50,308 nt of DNA from a virus (IMGVR_UViG_3300042542_001304:1-50308); one strand, 5' to 3'; shown: positions 25,975-34,489, counted from the stretch's first letter. Made by a program: numbers and translations. Notes: generated by a model not told the origin, from the sequence alone.

Positions 25975-27690
25975 ATGATTATTTTTGAAAAAGTTCGTTG
26001 GAAGAATTTTCTTTCAACAGGATTAACCTTTACTGAAATCAGTTTAACTAAATCTCCAAATACACTTATCATTGGTAACAATGGTGCGGGTAAATCTACA
26101 ATATTAGATGCCTTATGTTTTGGTTTATTTGGTAAGCCATTTCGTAAAATCAATAAACCACAATTACTTAATTCCATCAATCAACAAGATTGTATAGTTG
26201 AGGTTGAATTTTCTATTGGTAAAAAACAATACAAAGTAATTCGTGGTATTAAACCAAATACATTTGAGGTTTATTGTAATGGTGTGATGGTTGACCAAGA
26301 TGCCAAAGCCAAAGATTACCAAGAACACTTAGAAAAGTTTATTCTTAAATTAAATTATAAATCGTTCACTCAAGTAGTAATTCTTGGTTCAGCCTCGTTT
26401 GTTCCTTTCATGCAGTTATCTCCAGCCGATAGACGAGCAATCATTGAGGACTTATTAGACATCCAAATCTTTTCATCCATGAATGGTGTTGTCAAAGAAA
26501 AAATGGCCATCATAAAAGATACCTCTACCAAAAACAAGTATGAAATGGATTTAACTTCTGAGAAGATTAACTTTCAGAAACAAAGCATTGAAGAACACAA
26601 GAAACACAATGATGCCGAGATTGAAAAGAAACAAAAAGATGTTTCTAATTCAGAAGAACAAATAACACAGTTAACTAAAGATATTGGACTGATTCAAAAA
26701 CATATTGATGTATTGAACAGTAAGATTTCGGATCAAATGGCCATGCAAAAAAAGAGTGGTAAATTGGTTCAGTTGGAATCTAAACTAGAATCTCGTTTAA
26801 AGAAGATTGAAAAAGAAGTAGGATTTTACCACGATAATAGTGATTGTCCTACTTGTAAGCAAGGTATTGACCAAGAGTTCAGAGAACAACAAATCACCAG
26901 TTTAAACAATACTAAAGTTGAAGTTAATGATGCACTAACGGATATATCTAAACAAATTGCCGAAACAAGTGATAGAATTGATACGATACAGAAAATAGTT
27001 CAACACATACAATCACACAACAATGAAATAGTTAAACACAATTCAACCATAACAGCGGTAAATAGTTTTATTAAAAAGTTAAATGGTGAGATTAATGAAC
27101 TGTCAAATCGTAAAGATAATTTAGAAGAAGAAAATGCCAAGTTAAAAGAATTACGAGCTGAGTTGGCTGTATTAATTACCAAACAAGAAACATTGGCCAC
27201 AGAGAAACAATACTATGAATTTGCTGGCAACTTATTAAAAGATACTGGCATCAAGACCAAAATCATTCGTCAATACTTACCTATCATGAATAAATTGATT
27301 AATAAGTATTTGACTGCCATGGACTTCTTTGTAAACTTCAACATCAACGAATCGTTTGAAGAAACAATTAAGTCTAGGCACCGTGATGAGTTCTCATATG
27401 CCAACTTCTCAGAAGGTGAGAAGATGCGAATTGATTTGGCTCTATTGTTTACATGGCGACAGATTGCTAAGTTGAAGAACTCTACAAACACCAACCTATT
27501 AATTCTTGATGAGGTATTCGATTCATCATTAGATGGAGTTGGCACAGAGGAGTTTTTGAAGTTGATTCATGAAATGGGAAATGATACCAACATTTTTGTT
27601 ATATCCCATAAGGGTGACCAGTTGTTTGATAAATTTAGGTCAATTATTAAATTTGAAAAGAAAAATAATTTTAGTCAGGTGGCGAAATGA
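25975..27690 (+). CDS. gp46: Recombination nuclease subunit gp46 (Rad50-like)
   Basis: A 571-residue SMC-family ATPase; T4 gp46 is 560. Walker A GNNGAGKST (34-42), zinc hook CPTC (C291, C294) between two coiled-coil arms, ABC signature SEGEKMRID near residue 479, and Walker B LILDEVFDSSLD near 510. It partners with gp47 in DNA-end resection. It overlaps the next gene by 4 bases (ATGA). Confidence 0.96.
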   Translation: MIIFEKVRWKNFLSTGLTFTEISLTKSPNTLIIGNNGAGKSTILDALCFGLFGKPFRKINKPQLLNSINQQDCIVEVEFSIGKKQYKVIRGIKPNTFEVYCNGVMVDQDAKAKDYQEHLEKFILKLNYKSFTQVVILGSASFVPFMQLSPADRRAIIEDLLDIQIFSSMNGVVKEKMAIIKDTSTKNKYEMDLTSEKINFQKQSIEEHKKHNDAEIEKKQKDVSNSEEQITQLTKDIGLIQKHIDVLNSKISDQMAMQKKSGKLVQLESKLESRLKKIEKEVGFYHDNSDCPTCKQGIDQEFREQQITSLNNTKVEVNDALTDISKQIAETSDRIDTIQKIVQHIQSHNNEIVKHNSTITAVNSFIKKLNGEINELSNRKDNLEEENAKLKELRAELAVLITKQETLATEKQYYEFAGNLLKDTGIKTKIIRQYLPIMNKLINKYLTAMDFFVNFNINESFEETIKSRHRDEFSYANFSEGEKMRIDLALLFTWRQIAKLKNSTNTNLLILDEVFDSSLDGVGTEEFLKLIHEMGNDTNIFVISHKGDQLFDKFRSIIKFEKKNNFSQVAK

Positions 27691-28286
27691 GTGATACAAT
27701 AGTCTTTGATACAGATGCAGCGGTACAAAATCAACCTATAATGCGTCAAGTAAAAACCTTTGCGTTGGTACCAGAAAATCATCCAGCACTACATGAAGTT
27801 TTACCAGAATTTGATTTTAGTAATTCACCAACAAGTCCAAATGAGTTTGCCTCTACATTGGTGGAAACCTGTAAATTAAACAAAGGTATTGGATTGTCTG
27901 CCAATCAATGTGGATTTAAACATCGAGTATTTGTAATGGGTGCTGGTGATGAATATGTGGCATTCTTTAATCCAAAAGTCGTTTCTATGTCTGATGAGAT
28001 GGTATTAATGGATGAAGGTTGCCTTTCTTATCCTCTATTAACATTGAAAATCAATCGACCAAAAGAGATTATGGTTGAATATCAAGACTTTAATGGCCAA
28101 ATTAGAAATACCAAACTTGTTGGTATATCTGCTCGTTGTTTTCTACATGAGCTTGACCACATGAATGGAATAGTGTATACTAGTCGTGTAAAACCTCTAG
28201 CATTTGAAATGGCTATGAAGAAGCGAGATAAAATGTTTAAGATGGTTAAGAAAATGCAAAAAAACTTGGCAAAGATTAAAAAATAA
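27687..28286 (+). CDS. def: Peptide deformylase
   Basis: A 199-residue protein with all three deformylase motifs: GIGLSANQ (67-74), EGCLSYP (C112) and HELDH (H154, E155, H158). These form the metal centre that removes the N-formyl group from new proteins. The N-terminal ~20 residues and a very basic C-terminal tail (KKMQKNLAKIKK) are extensions. Phage deformylases are known in marine phages. It lies in the recombination cluster between gp46 and a DUF4338-like gene. Confidence 0.93.
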   Translation: MSDTIVFDTDAAVQNQPIMRQVKTFALVPENHPALHEVLPEFDFSNSPTSPNEFASTLVETCKLNKGIGLSANQCGFKHRVFVMGAGDEYVAFFNPKVVSMSDEMVLMDEGCLSYPLLTLKINRPKEIMVEYQDFNGQIRNTKLVGISARCFLHELDHMNGIVYTSRVKPLAFEMAMKKRDKMFKMVKKMQKNLAKIKK

Positions 28287-29551
28287 TGGCAACACCTATT
28301 GAGTTTGTAGAAAAACAATGGCAAGATTGGCAAGATAAAAATCCTGCCGATGGCTTTGAACACATTGATGAAGAGCATATGAAGAAAGTCCTTGTTGAGG
28401 ATTTAACATATGCTTCTCAAATGGATGTTCGTGAATATACTTTATATCAAAAGTGGTGTGAAGTGAAAGAGAGATATCCTGTTCATGAGGTATCTACACT
28501 ATTTGGTAATGAAATTCAAATGGTTAATCCTCAACAAGAAGAACTAATTAAAGAAGTTAAATCCAATTTTTGGATGCCAAAAGAACCTGACGATTTTGAT
28601 AAATTAAAACCTGTTATGGTTCTTTCAAATGGTCCTGATGCCGAAAGATGGAATGCCATTCGTACCTTTTCTTCTACAATGAAGAACAATTCTAATATTG
28701 GTCGTAACCTATTTTATGTTTTAACTGATGAAGTAACAGGTAAGTATCTCGGTGTTATCTGTATCTCCTCAGACTTCCTGGACTTGACTCCGAGAGATAA
28801 CGCAATCGGATGGTCGAGAGATGTTAAGACACAGCAACACATGATTAATCACACGGCAATTGGTTCTACAATCGTTCCGTTACAACCACTTGGTTTTAAT
28901 TACATGGGCGGTAAATTATTGGCATTGATGTGTTTATCTGATACAGTTCAAAAAGATTGGAAACGGCAATACGGTGATGTTCTTGTTGGTGTTACCACAA
29001 CATCATTATATGGCAAAACTAAAGCTGGCGGATTATCACAGTATGATGGACTAGAACATTGGACACCTATGGGATTCTCCTCAGGTTCTGTTGCATTTGA
29101 ACCTAGTAGAGCAACCAAAAAAATAGTGTTTGATTGGATTAAAGAGAAACATACTCGTAAATATTTTGAATGGTGGGATGCCAAAAATCCACAAGGCCTG
29201 CCACTCAAGCGTGACCATAAAAATCGTTCATTGAACTTTGCTTATTCTAAACTGCAAATACCAAAAGAACTGATTCGTACCGAACATCAACGTGGAATCT
29301 ATTTTTCTCCTTTGTATAATAACACAAATGAATTTTTGAGAAAAGAAATCACAGAAGATAAACTGGTAAAGTCGTTTGATACCAGTGAAGAGGCTTTGAG
29401 TATTATTTGGAAAACCAAATATGCCAAAGGAAGGATTAGGCAATTACAGAAAAAAGGTAATGTTTCATATGAAACACTTTTCTATGATGACCTAATCAAA
29501 ATGTCTTGGGAAGAAACCAAGGCAAAATATCTGCCACAAGTTGGCAGATAA
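28286..29551 (+). CDS. DUF4338/DruA-like protein (paralogue 1)
   Basis: A 421-residue protein. The core is YLGVICISSDFLDLTPRD, then IGSTIVPLQPLGFNYMGG, KLLALMCLSDTVQKDW and VGVTTTSLYG, followed by QYDGLEHWTPMG. I read this as a DUF4338-type (DruA-like) or Mom/GNAT-like acyltransferase-type fold, but the family call is uncertain. A paralogue at 48559 has the same core (GFNYLGGKLLSAICTSHTV). The C-terminal ~140 residues are Lys/Arg-rich and may bind nucleic acid. Overlaps the deformylase stop by one base. Confidence 0.5.
   Translation: MATPIEFVEKQWQDWQDKNPADGFEHIDEEHMKKVLVEDLTYASQMDVREYTLYQKWCEVKERYPVHEVSTLFGNEIQMVNPQQEELIKEVKSNFWMPKEPDDFDKLKPVMVLSNGPDAERWNAIRTFSSTMKNNSNIGRNLFYVLTDEVTGKYLGVICISSDFLDLTPRDNAIGWSRDVKTQQHMINHTAIGSTIVPLQPLGFNYMGGKLLALMCLSDTVQKDWKRQYGDVLVGVTTTSLYGKTKAGGLSQYDGLEHWTPMGFSSGSVAFEPSRATKKIVFDWIKEKHTRKYFEWWDAKNPQGLPLKRDHKNRSLNFAYSKLQIPKELIRTEHQRGIYFSPLYNNTNEFLRKEITEDKLVKSFDTSEEALSIIWKTKYAKGRIRQLQKKGNVSYETLFYDDLIKMSWEETKAKYLPQVGR
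29528..29550 (+). other. 9-bp hairpin overlapping the stop of the DUF4338-like gene
   Basis: TATCTGCCA/TGGCAGATA are perfect 9-bp arms with the loop CAAGT. There is no T-tract after it, so it may stabilise RNA ends rather than terminate well. A sigma70-like promoter starts 23 bases downstream. Confidence 0.5.
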
Positions 29552-29572
29552 ACAAGTATACCATCAATATGC

Positions 29573-29602
29573 TTGACACACACACATATATAATGATATG
29601 AT
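29573..29602 (+). promoter_or_regulatory. Sigma70-like promoter for the winged-helix gene
   Basis: TTGACA (29573-29578), an 18-base spacer of CA/TA repeats, then TATGAT (29597-29602). The -35 box is perfect. The gene starts 53 bases downstream, after ATGGAGTATTACA, and the unit ends at a terminator at 29934, so this is an independent early-type transcript. Confidence 0.75.
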
Positions 29603-29654
29603 GTGAGAACTTGCTTAAGGCAAGGATTTATTAACTTTACTATGGAGTATTACA

Positions 29655-29921
29655 ATGAGCAAATTATCTGCTAAAGAAAAGATGTTGAATGCCTTACAAC
29701 AACCTTCAGGTTACAACACTTTTACTGTCAAACAAGCCCAACGCCGTTTCGGCATTACCAATGTTACTGCCCGTATTGACGAACTCCGTCAAGATGGCCA
29801 TGTAATCTACACAAACAAAAAAGTTGTAGATGGTAAGAAAGTTGCTTTCTATCGTATGGGTAAACCAACCAAATCTATGGTTCGTGCCGCATACAAAGGT
29901 GGTTTTAGTTTTACTGCCTAA
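29655..29921 (+). CDS. Small winged-helix DNA-binding protein
   Basis: An 88-residue protein. KEKMLNALQQPSGYNTFTVKQAQRRFGITNVTARIDELRQDGHVI reads as a helix-turn-helix (QAQRRFGI-NVTARIDELR) followed by a wing with YTNKKVVDGKKVAFYRMG. Likely a small phage transcription regulator or DNA-binding protein. It has its own promoter and terminator, so it is expressed as a single-gene unit. Confidence 0.75.
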   Translation: MSKLSAKEKMLNALQQPSGYNTFTVKQAQRRFGITNVTARIDELRQDGHVIYTNKKVVDGKKVAFYRMGKPTKSMVRAAYKGGFSFTA

Positions 29922-29933
29922 TAAGCTTTAGTA

Positions 29934-29964
29934 GGGAGGTCCTCAAAAAGGACTCCCTTTTTTT
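29934..29964 (+). terminator. Intrinsic terminator after the winged-helix gene
   Basis: GGGAGGTCCT pairs with AGGACTCCC (one bulged G), separated by a short CAAAA loop, followed by seven T. It lies 12 bases after the stop codon. Confidence 0.85.
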
Positions 29965-29979
29965 ATTCTCGGAGAACAA

Positions 29980-30798
29980 ATGGAAATTTCAATTAAAAAA
30001 GAAGAACTACAAACAAAAAGCCTATTTGTAGCTACACCCATGTATGGTGGTATGAATCATGGTCTGTATATGAAGGCCTGTTTAGATTTACAGGGATTAT
30101 GTTATCAGTATGGTGTACAGATTAAATTTTCATTTCTTTTCAATGAATCATTGATTACTCGTGCCAGAAATTATTTGGTTGATGAATTCATTCATCGTTC
30201 AGAGTGTAGTCATATGCTTTTCCTTGATTCTGATATCTCATTTAATCCACAAGATGTAATTGCACTATTGGCACTTGACAAAGAAGTTTCAGGTGGTCCT
30301 TATCCAAAGAAAGCAATCAAATGGAAATCAGTTAAGAAAGCATTAGAAAGAAAGCCAGATATGGAAGCACAATCACTAGAGAAAGTTACTGGTGATTATG
30401 TGTTTAATCCTGTTAAAGGCACAGCACAGTTTTCTGTAACACAACCATTAGAAGTATTAGAAATTGGCACTGGATTCATGATGATTAAGCGTGAAGTATT
30501 TGCCAAGATGGAACAAGCATACCCAATGATTCGTTATAAACCAGACCATGTTGGCCAAGCCAATTTCGATGGCACACGATACATTCATGCTTTCTTTGAT
30601 ACAGTCATTGATACAAAAGATAGTATCGTTGGTGGCGGCTCGGATCGTTACCTGTCAGAAGATTATATGTTCTGTCAGATGTGGCGTAAGATGGGTGGTT
30701 CAATCTGGTTATGTCCATGGATGAGAACAGCACATATTGGTACCTATCACTTCCAAGGAGATATGCCAGCTGTTGCCAATTATGTTGGAGAAATGTAA
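29980..30798 (+). CDS. GT-A-type glycosyltransferase
   Basis: A 272-residue protein with ATPMYGGMNHGLYMKACLDL at the start, then FNESLITRARNYLVDEF, the DxD motif FLDSDISF (D83, D85), EIGTGFMMIKREVF and SEDYMFCQMWRKMG. This pattern is typical of family-2-like phage glycosyltransferases. It could glycosylate DNA, virion proteins or host surface polymers; the substrate cannot be read from sequence. The next gene overlaps its stop by one base (TAATG). Confidence 0.8.
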   Translation: MEISIKKEELQTKSLFVATPMYGGMNHGLYMKACLDLQGLCYQYGVQIKFSFLFNESLITRARNYLVDEFIHRSECSHMLFLDSDISFNPQDVIALLALDKEVSGGPYPKKAIKWKSVKKALERKPDMEAQSLEKVTGDYVFNPVKGTAQFSVTQPLEVLEIGTGFMMIKREVFAKMEQAYPMIRYKPDHVGQANFDGTRYIHAFFDTVIDTKDSIVGGGSDRYLSEDYMFCQMWRKMGGSIWLCPWMRTAHIGTYHFQGDMPAVANYVGEM

Positions 30799-31148
30799 TG
30801 GGAAATCCTTACGGATACAAAATTGGAGATGAAGTAAAAGCTTCACAAAATGCAACAACTGGTGGCCGTAAGTTTGATGGTGGTAAATTACAGTATGGTT
30901 TAATTCCACCGCTTGCACTTAAAGCAACGGTTGAAATTCTTACCTTTGGTGCAGAGAAGTATGAACCAGACAATTGGAAATTTGTTCCTGATTCCAAGCG
31001 TAGATATTTTGATGCCATGCAACGGCATCTTTGGGCTTGGAAAGAAGGAGAGATTAATGATCCAGAATCTAGTAAACACCATTTGGCCCACGCCATGTGT
31101 TGCCTGATGTTTTTGTATGAGCATGATGTTAAGTATTCCAAAGAATAA
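30798..31148 (+). CDS. dATP/dGTP diphosphohydrolase-like protein (DUF5664 type)
   Basis: A 116-residue protein starting at the TAATG overlap (30798), with an in-frame region upstream excluded because it lies inside the glycosyltransferase. GGRKFDGGKLQYGLIPPLAL, then LTFGAEKYEPDNWK and HLWAWKEGEINDPESSKHHLAHAMCCLMFLYEH match the MazG-like DUF5664 family annotated as dATP/dGTP diphosphohydrolase N-terminal domain. Acidic and His residues in EGEINDPESSKHHLAHA probably bind metal. It may clean or shift dNTP pools. Confidence 0.75.
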   Translation: MGNPYGYKIGDEVKASQNATTGGRKFDGGKLQYGLIPPLALKATVEILTFGAEKYEPDNWKFVPDSKRRYFDAMQRHLWAWKEGEINDPESSKHHLAHAMCCLMFLYEHDVKYSKE

Positions 31149-31149
31149 C

Positions 31150-31178
31150 TTGACAATGTATTTTGAATGTAGTATTAT
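31150..31178 (+). promoter_or_regulatory. Sigma70-like promoter for the sliding clamp gene
   Basis: TTGACA (31150-31155), a 17-base spacer, then TATTAT (31173-31178). A perfect -35 and a one-mismatch -10 give a strong early-type promoter 30 bases before ATG 31208. Confidence 0.85.
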
Positions 31179-31207
31179 AAAAGAACTTTTACATAATGGA
31201 GAATCAA

Positions 31208-31882
31208 ATGAAGTTAACCAGTGAAACACTATCCGTATTAAAAAACTTTGCCAGTATCAATCAAGGCATCGAGTTTAAAAAAGGCAATACAATCCGTACC
31301 ATGTCATCCGGCAAAACTGTTCTTGCCAAAGCCACATTGAAAGATGAATTTCCACAAGATTTTTGTGTATATGATTTGAATCAATTCTTATCGGTTCATT
31401 CTATGTTTGATAACACCGAAATCGAATTTGATTCTAACCATGTGATTTTCAAAAGTGGTGCCAAAAAATCAACTAAGTATCGTAAGACAGCCAAAGAAAT
31501 GATTGTCACCGCACCAGAGAAAGAATTGAGCTTACCATCGGTAGATATTTCTTTTTCTCTAACAAAAGAAGATTTTGCTGATATTCTAAAGAGTGCAGGT
31601 ATTCTTCAATCACCACACATTGCCGTTGAATCAGATGGTGATAAGGTTAAACTAACTACCTTTAATGCCAAAGACGATTCAGCACACACAAACTCGATTG
31701 AAGTTGCCGATGGCACAGGCATTAAATTTAAAATGGTTTTCTTAACAGACAATTTGAAAATGATTCCCGGTGCCTATGATGTAGAAATCTCATCAAAAGG
31801 TTTGGCTTCATTTAAAAACAAATCGGTTGATATTCAATATTGGGTTGCAACTGAGTCCAAAGAATCTAAATTTGGAGAATAA
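31208..31882 (+). CDS. gp45: DNA polymerase sliding clamp gp45
   Basis: A 224-residue protein; T4 gp45 is 228. I chose ATG 31208 (MKLTSETLSVLKNFASIN) over 31196 because the T4 protein starts MKLSKDTTALLKNFATIN and a GGAG site lies 7 bases before it. The conserved end has IPGAYDVEISSKG and YWVATES. The clamp tethers gp43 to DNA and activates gp55-dependent late transcription. It is preceded by a strong promoter. Confidence 0.95.
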   Translation: MKLTSETLSVLKNFASINQGIEFKKGNTIRTMSSGKTVLAKATLKDEFPQDFCVYDLNQFLSVHSMFDNTEIEFDSNHVIFKSGAKKSTKYRKTAKEMIVTAPEKELSLPSVDISFSLTKEDFADILKSAGILQSPHIAVESDGDKVKLTTFNAKDDSAHTNSIEVADGTGIKFKMVFLTDNLKMIPGAYDVEISSKGLASFKNKSVDIQYWVATESKESKFGE

Positions 31883-31883
31883 T

Positions 31884-32075
31884 ATGTTGGTATATTTTAC
31901 AGATGCAACCAATCAACAAAAAGTTGCCATTAATCCAAAATATGTTGTTGTAGTATTTGTTTTACCTGATGGTGACATGAAAGGCAAAACAGTAGTTGGA
32001 TTAACCAATGGCAATATTGTTGTGGAAGAATCACAGATTGATGTTGTTGGTGTTCTGCAAGGCCAAATTGAGTAG
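31884..32075 (+). CDS. Small barrel-like protein between gp45 and gp44
   Basis: A 63-residue protein starting at ATG 31884, just after the gp45 stop. It is mostly beta: LVYFTDATNQQKVAINPKYV, then GKTVVGLTNGNIVVEESQID. It resembles a small SH3-like barrel protein found in T4-like phages next to clamp genes. Its role is unknown; it could regulate clamp or replication protein translation. Confidence 0.55.
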   Translation: MLVYFTDATNQQKVAINPKYVVVVFVLPDGDMKGKTVVGLTNGNIVVEESQIDVVGVLQGQIE

Positions 32076-32111
32076 TATTTTTGTTGTATATTATATTATG
32101 GAGTATGTGAA

Positions 32112-33044
32112 ATGGAACATTTATTATGGGTCGAAAAGTATCGACCAGCTAGAATAGAAGATTGTATTCTTACAGATGCAATCAAGGAAACTTTTCAGGA
32201 GTTCGTTAAGAGAAAAGAAATACCAAATCTTCTTTTATCTGGTACAGCAGGTGTTGGAAAAACAACAGTTGCTAAAGCATTGTGTAATGAGGTCGGTTGC
32301 GATTACATTATCATCAATGGCTCTGATGAGTCTGGAATTGATGTGCTTCGCAATAAAATTAAAAACTATGCTTCATCAGTTTCTCTTATGGGTGGCAGAA
32401 AAGTTGTCATCATTGATGAGGCTGATTATCTTAATCCCAATTCAACTCAACCGGCTTTACGGGGAGCCATTGAAGAATTTGCATCAAACTGCTCATTCAT
32501 CTTCACTTGCAATTTCAAAAATCGTATCATCGATCCGATACACTCTCGTTGTTCTGTTATCGATTTTAAAATCAATGGTTCCAAACCAAAACTGGCAGCA
32601 CAATTTTTTAAACGAGTTGAAAACATCCTTTCACAAGAAGGTATTACATACGACAAAGAAGTTGTCGCAGCCGTTATCACGAAACACTTTCCAGACAATC
32701 GTAGGATTCTTAATGAACTTCAACGATATTCAGTTTCTGGTTCAATTGATAAAGGTATGCTTTCTAGTGTTAGTGATATACAACTTGCTGATTTACTCCG
32801 GGCATTAAAAGACAAAGACTTCGCATCAGCCAGAAAATGGGTCACTAACAATCTTGACAACGACCCAGCCAGAATCTTCCGTAAACTATACGACAGTTTA
32901 TATGAATCGTTGAAACCACAATCTGTTCCACAATTGGTTTTGATTCTTGCTAAGTATCAATATCAAGCCGCCTTTGTTGCTGATGCAGAGATTAATCTGG
33001 TTGCTTGTTTGACAGAGATTATGGTGGACTGTGAGTTCAAATAA
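32112..33044 (+). CDS. gp44: Clamp loader large subunit gp44
   Basis: A 310-residue AAA+ ATPase; T4 gp44 is 319. WVEKYRP start, Walker A GTAGVGKTT (44-52), Walker B IDEADYL (D102, E103) and the arginine-finger SRC motif in HSRCSV. Four copies with one gp62 load the clamp onto primer ends. A weak TTGAGT-N18-TATATT sequence lies directly upstream. It overlaps gp62 by one base. Confidence 0.95.
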   Translation: MEHLLWVEKYRPARIEDCILTDAIKETFQEFVKRKEIPNLLLSGTAGVGKTTVAKALCNEVGCDYIIINGSDESGIDVLRNKIKNYASSVSLMGGRKVVIIDEADYLNPNSTQPALRGAIEEFASNCSFIFTCNFKNRIIDPIHSRCSVIDFKINGSKPKLAAQFFKRVENILSQEGITYDKEVVAAVITKHFPDNRRILNELQRYSVSGSIDKGMLSSVSDIQLADLLRALKDKDFASARKWVTNNLDNDPARIFRKLYDSLYESLKPQSVPQLVLILAKYQYQAAFVADAEINLVACLTEIMVDCEFK

Positions 33045-33427
33045 TGCCAGATTTATTCAAAGAAATAATACCATCCATACTAACAACTAAGAAGTCTGTA
33101 ATACACGATGATATTGATGCAAAAGACTATACTCCTTTTGTGGTCAATCGTGCCTTGTCGTACCATATGGATTGTGTTCTGTATGCCAATGAGATGAACC
33201 TTTATCCAGAGTTGGAAAAAGACCTTCAATATCAATATCTTCTAAATACCATTAGGTCAATGAAACGGAAATTTCAACCGTGGCAGAAGTCAGAGACCGA
33301 TAAGAACATAGATTGCGTAAAGGCCTATTTCGGTTACTCTAATCAAAAGGCTAAAGAAGCTTTGCGTATTCTTAATGATGAACAAATCGCTGAAATAAAA
33401 AGAAGAACAGATAAAGGCGGAACATGA
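33044..33427 (+). CDS. gp62: Clamp loader small subunit gp62
   Basis: A 127-residue protein, shorter than T4 gp62 (187). It contains YTPFVVNRALSYHMDCVLYA and NTIRSMKRKFQPWQK, which are typical of the aquatic T4-like small loader subunit, and lies directly between gp44 and regA as in T4. It likely completes the gp44/62 complex. The reduced length probably reflects loss of part of the C-terminal region. Confidence 0.85.
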   Translation: MPDLFKEIIPSILTTKKSVIHDDIDAKDYTPFVVNRALSYHMDCVLYANEMNLYPELEKDLQYQYLLNTIRSMKRKFQPWQKSETDKNIDCVKAYFGYSNQKAKEALRILNDEQIAEIKRRTDKGGT

Positions 33428-33831
33428 TTAATATTACAGATTTGGTTGAAGTGACTTTGAATGAACAGGATGATTTCCTCAAGGTCCGTGAAACACTTAC
33501 ACGAATTGGTGTTGCTTCCAAAAAAGAACAAACATTATTCCAGTCGTGCCATATACTACATAAAAGAGGTCAATACTATATTGTCCACTTTAAAGAACTG
33601 TTTGCCTTAGATGGTAAACCAACCGATATTACCGAAAATGACTTGTCCCGTAGAAATGCCATTGTAAAACTATTGGAAGATTGGGGTCTGGTAACTGTTG
33701 TTCGGAAACAACAGATTGAAAATCCACCACCTATTTTCCTCAGTCAAATCAAGATATTATCGCATAAAGAGAAAGATGATTGGCAATTAGTACCAAAATA
33801 TAATATTGGTAAAAAAACTCAGGACTATTGA
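33424..33831 (+). CDS. regA: Translational repressor RegA
   Basis: A 135-residue protein; T4 RegA is 122. DDFLKVRETLTRIGVASKKE, then LFQSCHILHKRGQYYIVHFKE and WQLVPKYNIGKK match T4 RegA closely. RegA binds ribosome-start regions of early mRNAs, including those of its own cluster, and lowers their translation. It overlaps gp62 by 4 bases (ATGA). Confidence 0.96.
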   Translation: MINITDLVEVTLNEQDDFLKVRETLTRIGVASKKEQTLFQSCHILHKRGQYYIVHFKELFALDGKPTDITENDLSRRNAIVKLLEDWGLVTVVRKQQIENPPPIFLSQIKILSHKEKDDWQLVPKYNIGKKTQDY

Positions 33832-33856
33832 CAAGTAGTATAAATACTAGTATACT
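33828..33856 (+). promoter_or_regulatory. Sigma70-like promoter for hsp20, with embedded late octamer
   Basis: TTGACA (33828-33833), a 17-base spacer and TATACT (33851-33856). The spacer contains TATAAATA (33839-33846), a perfect late octamer. The gene could thus be read early from sigma70 and late from gp55. The -35 overlaps the regA stop. Confidence 0.75.
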
Positions 33857-33921
33857 TATGGTGTGGTGCTCATCCGAGGCCACAGTTTTATTGACTAACT
33901 CGCTTAATTAAGGAGAAATCT

Positions 33922-34386
33922 ATGACAAGCACAAATCTATTATTCCCACAATGGGCTTCACTATCCAAATCTTTGGATCCTTTCTCGGTCGGTTTTGATG
34001 ATGTATTAGACCAAATCCGTGATATCTCAGAAACCGTAGCCAAAGCATCACCTGGTTATCCCCCATACAATATCAAACAAGTAAAAGAAAACAAGTATGT
34101 CATTGAAATGGCAGTTGCTGGTTTTGCTAAAACTGATATTGAAGTTACCTTAGAAGGTAATAAATTAGTAATCAAAGGTGCTGTAGTTGACAGTTCCGAT
34201 GATGCTGATAGTTACATCTACAAAGGTATTGCTAACCGTAATTTCAATCGTGCTTTTACTCTTGCCGATAAAGTAGAGATTAAAGATGCCGAAATTGCAA
34301 ATGGTATGCTCAAAGTTTGGTTAGAGAATATGGTAAAGGTTCAAGATGCGGTAAAGAAAATTACTGTAAAATCGAAAGATGAGTAA
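33922..34386 (+). CDS. hsp20: Small heat-shock protein (Hsp20)
   Basis: A 154-residue protein with an alpha-crystallin domain: NIKQVKENKYVIEMAVAGFA, then DIEVTLEGNKLVIKG and a C-terminal ANGMLKVWLENM. Hsp20 chaperones hold unfolding proteins; phage versions are common in aquatic T4-like phages and may aid virion protein folding. AAGGAGAAA precedes the ATG. Upstream lies a dual early/late promoter. Confidence 0.95.
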   Translation: MTSTNLLFPQWASLSKSLDPFSVGFDDVLDQIRDISETVAKASPGYPPYNIKQVKENKYVIEMAVAGFAKTDIEVTLEGNKLVIKGAVVDSSDDADSYIYKGIANRNFNRAFTLADKVEIKDAEIANGMLKVWLENMVKVQDAVKKITVKSKDE

Positions 34387-34444
34387 CTGGTGGCCCGTAA
34401 CCGATGAGGAATGGGAACAGTTGAATTATCCAAAAAGTCGGTAA
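34379..34444 (+). CDS. Possible 21-residue peptide
   Basis: ATG 34379 overlaps the hsp20 end in another frame, and the frame runs to TAA at 34442-34444 (MSNWWPVTDEEWEQLNYPKSR). The acidic, Trp-rich sequence resembles a tiny phage peptide, and it sits between hsp20 and a terminator-like hairpin. Only context supports it. Confidence 0.3.
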   Translation: MSNWWPVTDEEWEQLNYPKSR

Positions 34445-34449
34445 AAATA

Positions 34450-34474
34450 TAGGGGGATCTTGACAGACCCCCTA
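34450..34474 (+). other. Hairpin enclosing a promoter -35 box
   Basis: TAGGGGG (34450-34456) and CCCCCTA (34468-34474) form a 7-bp GC-rich stem. The 11-base loop holds the TTGACA of the next promoter. It is followed by CTCTTA, too poor in T for a sure terminator. Confidence 0.6.
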
Positions 34475-34489
34475 CTCTTATGTTACAAT
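34460..34489 (+). promoter_or_regulatory. Sigma70-like promoter, probably leaderless
   Basis: TTGACA (34460-34465), an 18-base spacer, then TACAAT (34484-34489). Transcription should start near 34496, which is the ATG of the next gene, so the mRNA would have no leader. Confidence 0.7.

Noticed and set aside
32176-32808. Long frame (210 residues) inside gp44
   Set aside because: It lies wholly within the well-supported clamp loader gene in another frame and shows no recognisable protein features.
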